Assembly: GCF_000422805.1 (NCBI RefSeq)
Contig: NZ_KE383927.1
Span: 140,556-204,555, forward strand
DNA from: Nocardioides halotolerans DSM 19273
Lineage (GTDB): Bacteria > Actinomycetota > Actinomycetes > Propionibacteriales > Nocardioidaceae
Direction of reading: 5' to 3'
Length of the DNA stretch: 64,000 nucleotides
The translations under genes were made by a program, and so were the position numbers. Each line of letters starts with the position of its first letter. Within the stretch, counting starts at the first letter, position 1. Positions 41,680 through 52,353 of this stretch are shown one piece after another. The notes under the pieces were generated by a model. The model was given only the letters and a program-made list of their open reading frames with translations, was not told where the DNA came from and made no database searches.

Positions 41680-42736
41680 TGCTCGTCCCGTCCCTCTTCT
41701 GGTTCTGGCTCTGTTGGCCGCCACTGGGGCTCTTCGCCCCGCCGGCCTTGGGTGGCTTCTTCTGCTGCCGCTGGGCCTTGGTCTGCCGCTTCGGCTGCTG
41801 GCGCTGGGCCGGCCGCCTGTCGACGGGCGGGGCCTCCTCCACCGCGACCTCGGCGCTGCCGCCGCCCTCGCCGGTCAGGCCCTTGGCCGCAGCCTTGCGG
41901 GCATCGCGCTCGGCCTTGAGCCGGGCCGCCTCGGTGCCCGGAGCGGGGTTGTTGCGGATCACGTAGAACTGCTGGCCCATGGTCCACAGGTTGGAGGTGG
42001 TCCAGTAGAGGAGCACGCCGATGGGGAACGCGATGCCGCCGACCGCGAAGACCACGGGGAGCACGTAGAGCAGCATCTTCTGCTGCTGGGCGTAGGGCCC
42101 GGTCAACGCATCCTTCGGCATGTTCTTCGCCATCAGCTGACGCTGCGTGGTGAACGTCGTCGCCGTCATGGCCAGCACCAGGACCGCGGCGACGATCTGG
42201 ACCGCGACCATGTCCTGCGGGCTGGTGAACGACGCGGAGATCGGGAGCTCGCCGAAGAGCTTGGAGGAGCCGAACTGCTCCGCGGTCTGGGAGTCCAGGA
42301 AGCCGTGGGCACGGCCCTTCTTCGCCGCCTGGTCGATCATCCGGAAGAGCGCGAAGAAGATCGGCATCTGCAGCAGGATCGGCAGGCAGGACGCGAACGG
42401 GTTGGTGCCCGAGTCCTTGTAGAGCTTCATCGTCTCCTGGGCGAGACGCTCCCGGTCGTGGCCGTACTTCTTCTGCAGCTCCTTGACCTTGGGCTGGATC
42501 AGCTGCATGTTGCGGCTGGCCTTGATCTGCTTGACGAACAGCGGGATCAGGGCCGCCCGGATCACCAGGGTCAGGCCGATGATCGACAGCGCCCACGAGG
42601 CGCCGCCCTCGGGGTCCAGCCCCACGTGGCTCAGCGCCCAGTGCCAGGCGAGCATCACCCCCGACACCGCGTAGTAGAGCGGCGTCAGGATGTAGTGGCC
42701 GATGGTCCCCAGGGGGCCCAACATGAGTGCGGACAC
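41672..42736 (-). CDS. yidC: Membrane protein insertase YidC
   Basis: Inserts and folds membrane proteins, alone or with SecYEG. The 354-residue protein has the YidC core with five membrane segments (about 10-260): ASWALSIIGLTLVIRAALIPLFVKQ with the conserved groove Arg, LQKKYGHDRERLAQETMKLY as the cytoplasmic hairpin, NPFASCLPILLQMPIFFALFRMI split over helix 3, and FPIGVLLYWTTSNLWTMGQQ. The last 85 residues are a Gln/Lys/Pro-rich basic tail that can contact the ribosome. GTG 42736 is used; an ATG at 42724 is also possible. It lies 3 bases after yidD. Confidence 0.95.
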   Translation of the reverse strand: MSALMLGPLGTIGHYILTPLYYAVSGVMLAWHWALSHVGLDPEGGASWALSIIGLTLVIRAALIPLFVKQIKASRNMQLIQPKVKELQKKYGHDRERLAQETMKLYKDSGTNPFASCLPILLQMPIFFALFRMIDQAAKKGRAHGFLDSQTAEQFGSSKLFGELPISASFTSPQDMVAVQIVAAVLVLAMTATTFTTQRQLMAKNMPKDALTGPYAQQQKMLLYVLPVVFAVGGIAFPIGVLLYWTTSNLWTMGQQFYVIRNNPAPGTEAARLKAERDARKAAAKGLTGEGGGSAEVAVEEAPPVDRRPAQRQQPKRQTKAQRQQKKPPKAGGAKSPSGGQQSQNQKRDGTSSD

Positions 42737-42739
42737 GGG

Positions 42740-42997
42740 TCAGGCTCTCCCTCGGTGGACGTGCTGGGTGGGTTCCGCCGCGGCGCGGTGAGGAACGGGG
42801 TCGTAGCCGCCGGCGGCCCAGGGGTGGCAGCGCCCCAGGCGGCGGACCGCCAGCCAGGTGCCGCGGATGCTCCCGTGCTCGGTGACCGCCTCGAGCGCGT
42901 ACGCCGAGCAGCTCGGGTGGTAGCGGCAGACCTGGCCGTAGAGCGGGCTGATCAGGGCGCGGTAGGCGCGAAGCAGCCCGATCAACACGTACTTCAC
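42740..42997 (-). CDS. yidD: Membrane protein insertion efficiency factor YidD
   Basis: The 85-residue protein shows the whole family signature: LLRAYRALISPLYGQVCRYHPSCSAYALEAV split across a short amphipathic helix and the Cys-containing core, then RGTWLAVRRLGRCHPWAAGGYDPVP. It assists YidC-dependent insertion and is always encoded between rnpA and yidC. Confidence 0.96.
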   Translation of the reverse strand: MKYVLIGLLRAYRALISPLYGQVCRYHPSCSAYALEAVTEHGSIRGTWLAVRRLGRCHPWAAGGYDPVPHRAAAEPTQHVHRGRA

Positions 42998-43034
42998 GTC
43001 TCTGCCCTCGTCGCGGAGGTCGCCGCGGGCCTCG

Positions 43035-43403
43035 TCATGACCCGGTCCGGGAGACGGTCGCGCGACCGGCCCTCTCGAGACAACGGGCGAGCTCGGCGTC
43101 GAGTTCCGCGCTGGTCAGGCCCGCGGCGGCAGGCTGGGCACGGACGACGAGGTCCGAGGACGCCGGCAGTGCCGCCAGGTGGGGCCTGACGACGTGGCGC
43201 AGCCGGCGCTTGACCCGGTTGCGGGTCACGGCGTTGCCGACGGCCTTCGAGACCACGAGCCCGAGCCTCGCGACCGAGCCGGCCTCGGCCTCCGGACGCG
43301 AGAAGACGTGCACCACCAGGGCAGCACCACCGGCCCGCCGGCCGGACCTCACGGTGCGTCGGAAGGCTTCGCTGTCGCGCAGCCGGTGGTCGGCGGCGAG
43401 CAC
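43035..43403 (-). CDS. rnpA: Ribonuclease P protein component
   Basis: Protein subunit that helps RNase P RNA mature tRNA 5' ends. The 122-residue product starts at GTG 43403 (VLAADHRLRDSEAFRRTVRSGRRAG), where the family begins, not at an ATG 84 bases upstream that would overlap rpmH in another frame. The RNA-binding motif RLGLVVSKAVGNAVTRNRVKRRLRHVVR is complete, split by the usual RNR turn. It follows rpmH by 22 bases. Confidence 0.95.
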   Translation of the reverse strand: MLAADHRLRDSEAFRRTVRSGRRAGGAALVVHVFSRPEAEAGSVARLGLVVSKAVGNAVTRNRVKRRLRHVVRPHLAALPASSDLVVRAQPAAAGLTSAELDAELARCLERAGRATVSRTGS

Positions 43404-43425
43404 GAGGACGGTGGGTCTGGCTCGC

Positions 43426-43563
43426 TCAGACCGCGAGGCTCTTGCGGCCCTTGCGGCGCCGCGCGGAGATGATCGCGCGGCCGGCACGGGTGCGCATGCG
43501 CAGACGGAACCCGTGCACCTTGTGACGACGACGGTTGTTCGGCTGGTAGGTCCGCTTGCTCAC
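43426..43563 (-). CDS. rpmH: Large ribosomal subunit protein bL34
   Basis: The 45-residue protein has the invariant SKRTYQPNNRRRHKVHGF start and MRTRAGRAIISARRRKGR core. GTG 43563 is chosen because bL34 starts there and a GGAAGAG site precedes it. It is the first gene of the rpmH-rnpA-yidD-yidC-jag-rsmG-parA-parB series, divergent from dnaA. Confidence 0.97.
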   Translation of the reverse strand: MSKRTYQPNNRRRHKVHGFRLRMRTRAGRAIISARRRKGRKSLAV

Positions 43564-44121
43564 GGGCTTCTCTTCCGGTGTGGAGAACAGGTCTGGGGTG
43601 GTCACGTCGGCGGTCGGCGCGGGCGCTCCCGAGCTGTCAGGATCGACGTCCGGGTGGGCGCTGCCGGGCTGCACGACACAGCCGCTGACCGATCAACGGT
43701 ACGCGGTGGCCGGACGCAGGGTCAAACCGGCGCCGAGGCCCTCGCGGTGCCCCGGCCAGCCGAGCCTGCCACGGCCCGGACCTGCCCGCGAAAATGCCTC
43801 CATCGGCCTGTGGAGAAACGGTTGTGCCACCCCCGGGACCGGCGTTAGGTTCGGCACCCACCGAGGTTCCCTACCGTCCTCCGGGGCGCGTCTCGGTCCG
43901 GTCACTTCCCCGCCGGAGTCCGCTGATCACCACAGCAGTCACACCCGTCTCGCGCACCCCGCGGAAGCGGGGTACACAGCCTGTGGAGAATGCTGTGGAG
44001 AGTCTCCCGGGGCTCGTCCCGGGAGAAGAGGCCGGACACCAGGCCGGACAACGCACGAGCACACCTGCGGCCCTCGCACGAGGGTCGCGCCGACCCGACG
44101 CAGTGAGAAGGCGACACCCCC
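43564..44121. other. rpmH-dnaA intergenic region with DnaA-box-like sites
   Basis: This 558-base gap holds the divergent promoters of rpmH and dnaA. Three DnaA-box-like words lie in the same orientation: TGTGGAGAA at 43809-43817 and 43982-43990, and TGTGGAGAG at 43994-44002 (reverse complement TTCTCCACA). The pair close to dnaA, 4 bases apart, fits DnaA autoregulation. I see no gene. Confidence 0.65.
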
Positions 44122-45666
44122 GTGGAGCACAACGACCCCGACCTCATCGACGCCTGGCGGGCCGTCCTCGACCACATCCCGCCCCACCAGCGGGCGTGGC
44201 TGTCGTCGTGCGACCCGGTCACCGTCCACGACGGCCTGGCCATCATCGCGGTGCCCGACGAGTTCACGCGGTCGCAGGTCGAGGGCCGGCTGCGCGCCGA
44301 CCTCGAGGGAGCGCTCACCCAGGTGTTCGGCCGCAAGCTCGGCGTCGGCACCACGATCAACCCTGCGCTGGTCGCGGGCTCACCCGAGCAGGAGCAGCGC
44401 CAGGCTGACCAGCGCGACCAGGACGAGCGGCAGGCACCGCCCGGTCAGCGCAGCAACGACGCCAGCAGAGGTGATTCGTCGACTGATCGACATGACGACA
44501 TGTCGACAATCGAGGGGCTCGCGACCGTGCTGCAGCTGCCCGGCGCCGACGGTCCCGGCCCGGTCCTGCACCCCGAGCTCCCCGGGCCCCGCGACCTCGA
44601 GCCCCGGTCGGTGCGGCCCAGCGCCCTCGAGACCCGGCTCAACCCGAAGTACACCTTCGAGACCTTCGTCATCGGCTCGTCCAACCGGTTCCCCCACGCG
44701 GCCGCCGTCGCGGTGGCCGAGGCGCCGGGCAAGGCCTACAACCCGCTGCTCGTCTACGGCGAGTCCGGCCTAGGCAAGACCCACCTCCTCCACGCGATCG
44801 GTCACTACGTCCGCAGCCTCTACACCGGCGCCAAGGTGCGCTACGTGTCGAGCGAGGAGTTCACCAACGAGTTCATCAACGCGATCCGCGACGACAAGCA
44901 GGACGGCTTCAAGCGTCGCTACCGCGACGTCGACGTGCTCCTCATCGACGACATCCAGTTCCTGGAGGGCAAGACCCAGACCCAGGAGGAGTTCTTCCAC
45001 ACGTTCAACACCCTCCACAACGCCAACAAGCAGATCGTCCTGACCTCCGACCGCGCGCCCAAGCGGCTCGAGGCGCTCGAGGACCGGCTCCGCAACCGGT
45101 TCGAGTGGGGCCTCATCACCGACGTGCAGCCGCCGGACCTTGAGACCCGCATCGCGATCCTCCGCAAGAAGGCCGCGATGGACCGGCTCACCGCTCCCCC
45201 GGACGTCCTGGAGTTCATCGCCTCCAAGATCCAGACCAACATCCGCGAGCTCGAGGGCGCCCTGATCCGCGTGACGGCGTTCGCCAACCTCAACCGGCAG
45301 GAGGTCGACATGACCCTCGCCGAGATCGTGCTCAAGGACCTGATCCCCGAGGGCGGCGAGCCCGAGATCACCGCCGGGCTGATCATCGCCCAGACCGCGG
45401 CCTACTTCGGCGTCTCGCTCGAGGAGCTCACCGGGCCCAGCCGCGGCCGGCACCTCGTCATGGCCCGCCAGATCGCGATGTACCTGTGCCGCGAGCTCAC
45501 CGGCCTCTCGCTGCCCAAGATCGGCGCGCAGTTCGGCAACCGCGACCACACGACCGTCATGTACGCCGACCGCAAGATCAACCAGCTCCTTGCCGAACGT
45601 CGTGCGGTCTTCAACCAGGTGAGCGAGCTGACCAGCCGGGTCAAGGCCGCGGCCCGGCAGACCTGA
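44122..45666 (+). CDS. dnaA: Chromosomal replication initiator DnaA
   Basis: Binds DnaA boxes and opens oriC. The 514-residue protein has domain I (1-80, IDAWRAVLDHIPPHQRAWL), a flexible domain II (about 85-168, rich in Gln/Asp/Arg), the AAA+ domain III with Walker A GESGLGKTH (213-221) and Walker B LLIDDIQ (273-279), and domain IV, the DNA-binding HTH in the last 95 residues (GPSRGRHLVMARQIAMYLCREL, then SLPKIGAQFGNRDHTTVMYA). The GTG start has GAAGG 10 bases upstream. It is flanked by DnaA boxes on both sides. Confidence 0.98.
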   Translation: MEHNDPDLIDAWRAVLDHIPPHQRAWLSSCDPVTVHDGLAIIAVPDEFTRSQVEGRLRADLEGALTQVFGRKLGVGTTINPALVAGSPEQEQRQADQRDQDERQAPPGQRSNDASRGDSSTDRHDDMSTIEGLATVLQLPGADGPGPVLHPELPGPRDLEPRSVRPSALETRLNPKYTFETFVIGSSNRFPHAAAVAVAEAPGKAYNPLLVYGESGLGKTHLLHAIGHYVRSLYTGAKVRYVSSEEFTNEFINAIRDDKQDGFKRRYRDVDVLLIDDIQFLEGKTQTQEEFFHTFNTLHNANKQIVLTSDRAPKRLEALEDRLRNRFEWGLITDVQPPDLETRIAILRKKAAMDRLTAPPDVLEFIASKIQTNIRELEGALIRVTAFANLNRQEVDMTLAEIVLKDLIPEGGEPEITAGLIIAQTAAYFGVSLEELTGPSRGRHLVMARQIAMYLCRELTGLSLPKIGAQFGNRDHTTVMYADRKINQLLAERRAVFNQVSELTSRVKAAARQT

Positions 45667-46038
45667 GCAGCCGGACACCAGCCATGAGCCTGTGGACAAC
45701 CAGCCGCCCGAGGTCCGAACTACACGGGGAGGATCTGCGGATCCACCGCGCCGCGGCCCGTCGGCACGCGGCCTCGTCCACACCGGTCCACGGGCGGACC
45801 CGCCGTCGTCCACAGCCGCTGTGCACGCCGATTGCGCGGGCCGACCTGCGCAGATGCGGGTTCTCCACAGATCCCACACTGCCTACTACGACTCCCTACC
45901 TAGACACGGGACGATCATCGGTGGAACTCCACGAGGTCCTCTCCCTGTGCATCGAGGCCCCGCGTGGCAGGATTCGAGCACTCCGTCCGAGTCCTCGGCG
46001 CACCGACAGCTCACCGACACCGTGAAGGACCCCTCATC
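45667..46038. other. oriC: Chromosomal replication origin oriC (dnaA-dnaN spacer)
   Basis: This 372-base spacer between dnaA and dnaN is the standard actinobacterial origin site. DnaA boxes: TGTGGACAA at 45691-45699 (perfect TTGTCCACA on the minus strand), TCGTCCACA at 45774-45782 and 45806-45814, and TTCTCCACA at 45861-45869; weaker words are GGTCCACGG near 45785 and TGTGCACGC near 45820. A less GC-rich stretch, CCTACTACGACTCCCTACC, follows the last box and is a candidate unwinding element. The span also carries the dnaN leader. Confidence 0.9.
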
Positions 46039-47193
46039 GTGAAGTTCCGCGTCGACCGCGACGTGCTCGCGGATGCCGTCGCCTGGGCCGCGCGCAGCCT
46101 GCCGGTCCGTCCCAGCGTCCCGGTCCTGGCCGGCCTGCTGATCGAGGCCAGCCACGAGGGGCTGGTGCTGTCGACCTTCGACTACGAGACCTCCGCGCGC
46201 GCCACCCTGCAGGCCGAGGTCGCCGACGAGGGCCGGGCCCTGGTCAGCGGCCGGCTGCTCGCCGACATCTGCCGCAGCCTCCCGGCGAAGCCGGTTGAGA
46301 TGGTGATCGACGGCGCCCGGGTCTCGCTCACGTGCGGCTCCGCGAGGTTCAGCCTGCAGACGATGCCGGTCGAGGACTACCCGACGCTGCCGGAGATGCC
46401 CGCGGCGACCGGCACGGTGCCGAGCGAGGCGTTCGCCCACGCGGTGAGCCAGGCCGTGACGGCCGCCGGCCGCGACGACATGCTGCCCGTCCTCACCGGC
46501 GTGCGCCTCGAGATCGACGGGTCGACGATCTCGCTGCTGGCCACCGACCGCTTCCGGCTCTCGCACCGCGAGCTCGGCTGGGACCCCCGCACCCCCGACG
46601 ACACGCTGGCCGCGCTGGTGCCGGCCAAGGTGCTCGGCGACACCGCCAAGTCCCTCACCAGCGGCTCCGAGGTGACGATCGCGCTGTCGACGTCCGGCAC
46701 CGGCGAGGGGATCATCGGCTTCGAGGGCGCCGCATCGGGTGGCACCCGTCGTACGACCACCCGGCTGCTCGACGGCGAGTTCCCCAAGGTGCGCAGCCTG
46801 TTCCCGAGCGAGCACCTCACGGTCGCGCGGGTCGACAAGCAGGCACTGATCGAGTCGGTGCGCCGTGTCTCGCTGGTCGCCGAGCGCAACACCGCGGTGC
46901 AGCTGGCGTTCAGCGACGGCGTGCTCACCCTCGACGCCGGCTCAGGCGACGAGGCGCAGGCGTCGGAGTCGATCGAGGCGCAGATCGACGGCGAGGCCAT
47001 CACCACCGGCTTCAACCCCCAGTTCCTGCTCGACGGGCTCACGGTCATCGACGAGGACATCGTCGAGCTGGCCTTCACCCAGTCGTCCAAGCCGGTGGTC
47101 ATCAGCGGCGCGGGCGACGACACCAAGGGCGAGGGCTCCAAGGACGACACCTCGTTCCGCTACCTGCTGATGCCGCGACGTCTGTTGTCCTGA
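46039..47193 (+). CDS. dnaN: DNA polymerase III beta sliding clamp
   Basis: Ring-shaped processivity factor that tethers polymerases to DNA. The 384-residue protein has three repeated clamp domains (about 1-125, 130-250, 255-384), with AVAWAARSLPVRPSVPVLAGLLIEA near the start, FRLSHRELGW, LTVARVDKQALIESVRRVSLVAERN split over domain 3, and the C-terminal YLLMPRRLL strand that forms part of the partner groove. GTG 46039 is chosen because the clamp fold starts there; the frame is open 75 bases further upstream. Confidence 0.97.
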   Translation: MKFRVDRDVLADAVAWAARSLPVRPSVPVLAGLLIEASHEGLVLSTFDYETSARATLQAEVADEGRALVSGRLLADICRSLPAKPVEMVIDGARVSLTCGSARFSLQTMPVEDYPTLPEMPAATGTVPSEAFAHAVSQAVTAAGRDDMLPVLTGVRLEIDGSTISLLATDRFRLSHRELGWDPRTPDDTLAALVPAKVLGDTAKSLTSGSEVTIALSTSGTGEGIIGFEGAASGGTRRTTTRLLDGEFPKVRSLFPSEHLTVARVDKQALIESVRRVSLVAERNTAVQLAFSDGVLTLDAGSGDEAQASESIEAQIDGEAITTGFNPQFLLDGLTVIDEDIVELAFTQSSKPVVISGAGDDTKGEGSKDDTSFRYLLMPRRLLS

Positions 47194-47243
47194 CGCGGGT
47201 ACCCCACGGGGACAAGCCGGCACTGCGACGGAGGAGAGCTCGG

Positions 47244-48257
47244 ATGCACATCGGTCTCGTCGGACTGGGCAAGATGGGCGGCAACATGCGCACGCGGATG
47301 CGCAAGGCGGGGCTCACGGTGGTGGGCTACGACCGCAACCCCGACCTCGCCGACGTCGCGAGCCTGGCCGAGCTGGTCGACGCCCTGCCCGGGCCCGACG
47401 GCGGCGCCAGGGTGGTGTGGGTGATGGTGCCCGCCGGCGACCCGACCCGCGAGACCATCAAGGAGCTCGGCGAGCTGCTCGGTGAGGGCGACCTCGTCGT
47501 CGACGGCGGCAACTCCAAGTACACCGACGACCAGGCCAACGCCGCGATGCTCGGCGAGAAGGGAATCGGCTTCGTCGACTGCGGCGTCTCCGGCGGGGTG
47601 TGGGGCCTCGACAACGGCTACGCGCTGATGTGCGGCGGCTCCGACGAGGACGTCGCGAAGGTGCAGCCCGCCTTCGACGCGCTGCGCCCCGAGGGTGAGC
47701 ACGGCTTCGTGCACGCGGGCCGGACGCCCGGCGCCGGCCACTTCGCCAAGATGGTCCACAACGGCATCGAGTACGCCATGATGCAGGCCTACGCCGAGGG
47801 CTGGGAGCTGCTCGAGGCGACCGACGTCGTCGACAACGTCGCAGAGGTCTTCGACTCCTGGCGGGCCGGCACGGTGATCCGCTCGTGGCTGCTCGACCTG
47901 CTGGTCGCGGCCCTCGGCGAGGACGAGCACCTCGACCAGATCAGCGGCTACGCCGAGGACTCCGGCGAGGGCCGCTGGACCGTCGAGGCGGCGATCGACA
48001 ACGCCGTGCCGATGCACGTGATCGCCGCGTCGCTGTTCGCGCGGTTCACCTCGCGCCAGGACGACAGTCCCGCGATGAAGGCGATCGCCGCGATGCGCAA
48101 CCAGTTCGGCGGCCACGCGACGCGCACCGAGGCGCCGAAGGGCGGCGACGCGGCCGGCGAGACCGGGCCGGCCCAGTCCGACTCGGCCAAGAAGGCCGGC
48201 AGCGGCGACCAGGCGCCCCCGACCGGCGGCGACAACCCGACCGGTGGAGAGTCCTGA
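47244..48257 (+). CDS. gnd: 6-phosphogluconate dehydrogenase, decarboxylating (short form)
   Basis: Oxidises 6-phosphogluconate to ribulose 5-phosphate. The 337-residue protein begins with the Rossmann motif MHIGLVGLGKMGGNM, followed by VVDGGNSKYTDDQ, GFVDCGVSGGVWGLDNGYALMCGG (split by the substrate loop), GAGHFAKMVHNGIEYAMMQAYAEG and a helical C-terminal domain. This is the short, usually NAD-linked type. A low-complexity hydrophilic tail of about 35 residues is appended. A gnd gene between dnaN and recF is normal for many actinobacteria. GGAGGAG precedes the ATG. Confidence 0.95.
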   Translation: MHIGLVGLGKMGGNMRTRMRKAGLTVVGYDRNPDLADVASLAELVDALPGPDGGARVVWVMVPAGDPTRETIKELGELLGEGDLVVDGGNSKYTDDQANAAMLGEKGIGFVDCGVSGGVWGLDNGYALMCGGSDEDVAKVQPAFDALRPEGEHGFVHAGRTPGAGHFAKMVHNGIEYAMMQAYAEGWELLEATDVVDNVAEVFDSWRAGTVIRSWLLDLLVAALGEDEHLDQISGYAEDSGEGRWTVEAAIDNAVPMHVIAASLFARFTSRQDDSPAMKAIAAMRNQFGGHATRTEAPKGGDAAGETGPAQSDSAKKAGSGDQAPPTGGDNPTGGES

Positions 48258-48264
48258 CGGTGGG

Positions 48265-49410
48265 ATGCACGTCGCGCACCTGAGCCTCCACGACTTCCGG
48301 TCCTACGCGACCGTCGAGGTCCCGCTCGAGGCGGGCGTGACGTCGTTCATCGGCCGCAACGGCCAGGGCAAGACCAACCTCGTCGAGGCGATCGACTACC
48401 TGTCGCGGCTCAGCTCGCACCGGGTCGCGACCGACGCCCCGCTCGTGCGGCACGGTGCCGAGCAGGCGGTGGTGCGCGCCGCGGTCGTCAAGGAGGGGCG
48501 CACCGCGGTGCTCGAGGTCGAGCTCAACCCCGGCCGGGCCAACCGCGCCCGGGTCAACAAGGCGACCCTGCCGCGCACCCGCGACCTCGTCGGCCTGGTG
48601 CGCACGGTGATCTTCTCGCCCGAGGACCTCACGCTGGTCAAGGGCGACCCGTCGGACCGGCGCCGGTTCCTCGACGACCTGCTGGTGCTGCGCACGCCGC
48701 GGATCGCAGGCCTGCGCGCCGACTACGACCGCGTGCTCAAGCAGCGCAACTCGCTGCTCAAGACGATGCTCGGTGCGCGGCGGGCCAGGCGCGACGACGA
48801 GTACGCCGCCTCCACCCTCGCGGTCTGGGACGAGCAGCTGGCCCAGCACGGCTCGGAGCTCCTCGCGGCCCGCGTCGCCCTCGTCGACGACCTGCGGCCC
48901 TACGTCGGCAAGGCCTACGAGGCCGTGGCGCGCGGCGCCTCCCGCGAGGACGCCGAGATCGAGTACGTGCCGACCGTCCCGACCGACACCGGCGACCTGG
49001 TCACGGCGTTCACCGACGCCATCGCCGCGCGTCGCAAGGGCGAGCTCGACCGGGGCCTGACCCTGGTCGGGCCGCACCGCGACGAGCTCGCGCTGACCCT
49101 CGCGCCGGCTGGCACCGCGACCGAGAAACTGCCGGTGAAGGGCTACGCCTCGCACGGCGAGTCCTGGTCGTTCGCGCTCGCGCTCCGGCTGGCGTCCTAC
49201 GACCTGCTGCGGTCCGACGGCGACGACCCGATCCTCATCCTCGACGACGTGTTCGCCGAGCTCGACACCGAACGTCGCGCGCAGCTCGCCGAGCTGGTGG
49301 CCGGCGCCGAGCAGGTGCTCGTCACCGCGGCCGTCCCGGCCGACGTGCCGGCCGCCCTGGCGGGAGCGCGCTACGTCGTCGCCGGCGGGGAGGTGACGCG
49401 CGATGCCTGA
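48265..49410 (+). CDS. recF: DNA replication and repair protein RecF
   Basis: ABC/SMC-like ATPase that helps load RecA at gaps and stalled forks. The 381-residue protein has MHVAHLSLHDFRSYATVEVPL, the Walker A FIGRNGQGKTN (about 31-41), the signature region YASHGESWSFALALRLA, and Walker B ILILDDVFAELD. The ATG at 48265 gives the family start; a GTG 21 bases upstream is less likely. Its stop overlaps dciA by 8 bases. Confidence 0.97.
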   Translation: MHVAHLSLHDFRSYATVEVPLEAGVTSFIGRNGQGKTNLVEAIDYLSRLSSHRVATDAPLVRHGAEQAVVRAAVVKEGRTAVLEVELNPGRANRARVNKATLPRTRDLVGLVRTVIFSPEDLTLVKGDPSDRRRFLDDLLVLRTPRIAGLRADYDRVLKQRNSLLKTMLGARRARRDDEYAASTLAVWDEQLAQHGSELLAARVALVDDLRPYVGKAYEAVARGASREDAEIEYVPTVPTDTGDLVTAFTDAIAARRKGELDRGLTLVGPHRDELALTLAPAGTATEKLPVKGYASHGESWSFALALRLASYDLLRSDGDDPILILDDVFAELDTERRAQLAELVAGAEQVLVTAAVPADVPAALAGARYVVAGGEVTRDA

Positions 49411-49930
49411 CCCGACCGGGGGCGAGGAGGCGCCGCGGCAGGACGACGGCCTCGACCTGGCCCGCCAGCTCACCCGGGCGACCGCGAAGTCGACTCCGGC
49501 GGCCCGCAAGCGCCGAGCCAGGCGCGACGACCGCCGTCGTGACGCCACGGTCTCCGGCGCCCACCCCGACGACCGCGACCCGCAGCCGGTCGGCGCGCAG
49601 CTCGACCGGCTCGTCGCCGAGCAGGGGTGGGAGCTCGAGCTCCGGGTGCGGGGGGTCTTCGCACGCTGGCCCGAGCTGGTCGGCGCCGACATCGGCGCGC
49701 ACTGCACGCCCGAGTCGTTCGCCGACGGACGCCTCGTCGTCCGCACCGACTCCACGGCGTGGGCCACCCAGCTCAAGCTCCTGGCCCCGGCCGTCCTGCG
49801 CCGCCTCAACGAGGACCTCGGCGACGGCACTGTCACCCTCATCGAGGTCCTCGGTCCGCACCTTCCGACGTGGGGCAAGGGCCGTCGGCGGACCCGCGAC
49901 AGCCGGGGTCCGCGCGACACCTACGGATAG
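49403..49930 (+). CDS. dciA: DciA family protein (DUF721), helicase-loading factor
   Basis: DciA is the bacterial factor that loads or regulates DnaB in species lacking DnaC/DnaI. The 175-residue protein has a basic N-terminal region (RKRRARRDDRRRD) and the DUF721 core (about 70-155: RLVAEQGWELELRVRGVFARWPELVGADIGAHC and LVVRTDSTAWATQLKLLAPAVLRRLNEDLG, each split by a turn). It is encoded right after recF, as in mycobacteria (Rv0004). Its likely partner, the intein-bearing DnaB, is in the same window. Confidence 0.93.
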   Translation: MPDPTGGEEAPRQDDGLDLARQLTRATAKSTPAARKRRARRDDRRRDATVSGAHPDDRDPQPVGAQLDRLVAEQGWELELRVRGVFARWPELVGADIGAHCTPESFADGRLVVRTDSTAWATQLKLLAPAVLRRLNEDLGDGTVTLIEVLGPHLPTWGKGRRRTRDSRGPRDTYG

Positions 49931-50223
49931 TCCGGATCGGCACACGCGCCGGGTCGCGCCCGGGGCCGCACGAGCCGATCTGGGAGCCGCTCGACCATAT
50001 GGGGACATGTCCGACCCCCTGCGCGGGCCTCTCGACGCCCTTCACGGGCGTCTGTGAGCCGTTTCTCGCGACACTTCGTCCACCGACGGGGGTCCGTGAC
50101 GTGGGATGCGGGCTTCCAGGCGGTAATATGGACGACGGGTCGTCCTGCACAGCCAACCACACCGCAAGGGCGGCCCGAGCCATGTCAACACAGCGGCCGC
50201 GAGGCCAGCGAGAAGGGGTGCCC

Positions 50224-52296
<2,073 letters not shown>

Positions 52297-52353
52297 GTGT
52301 CTAACGCACCCGCTATAGACCCTTAGAGACCCGTATCGAAGGCAGGACTACCC

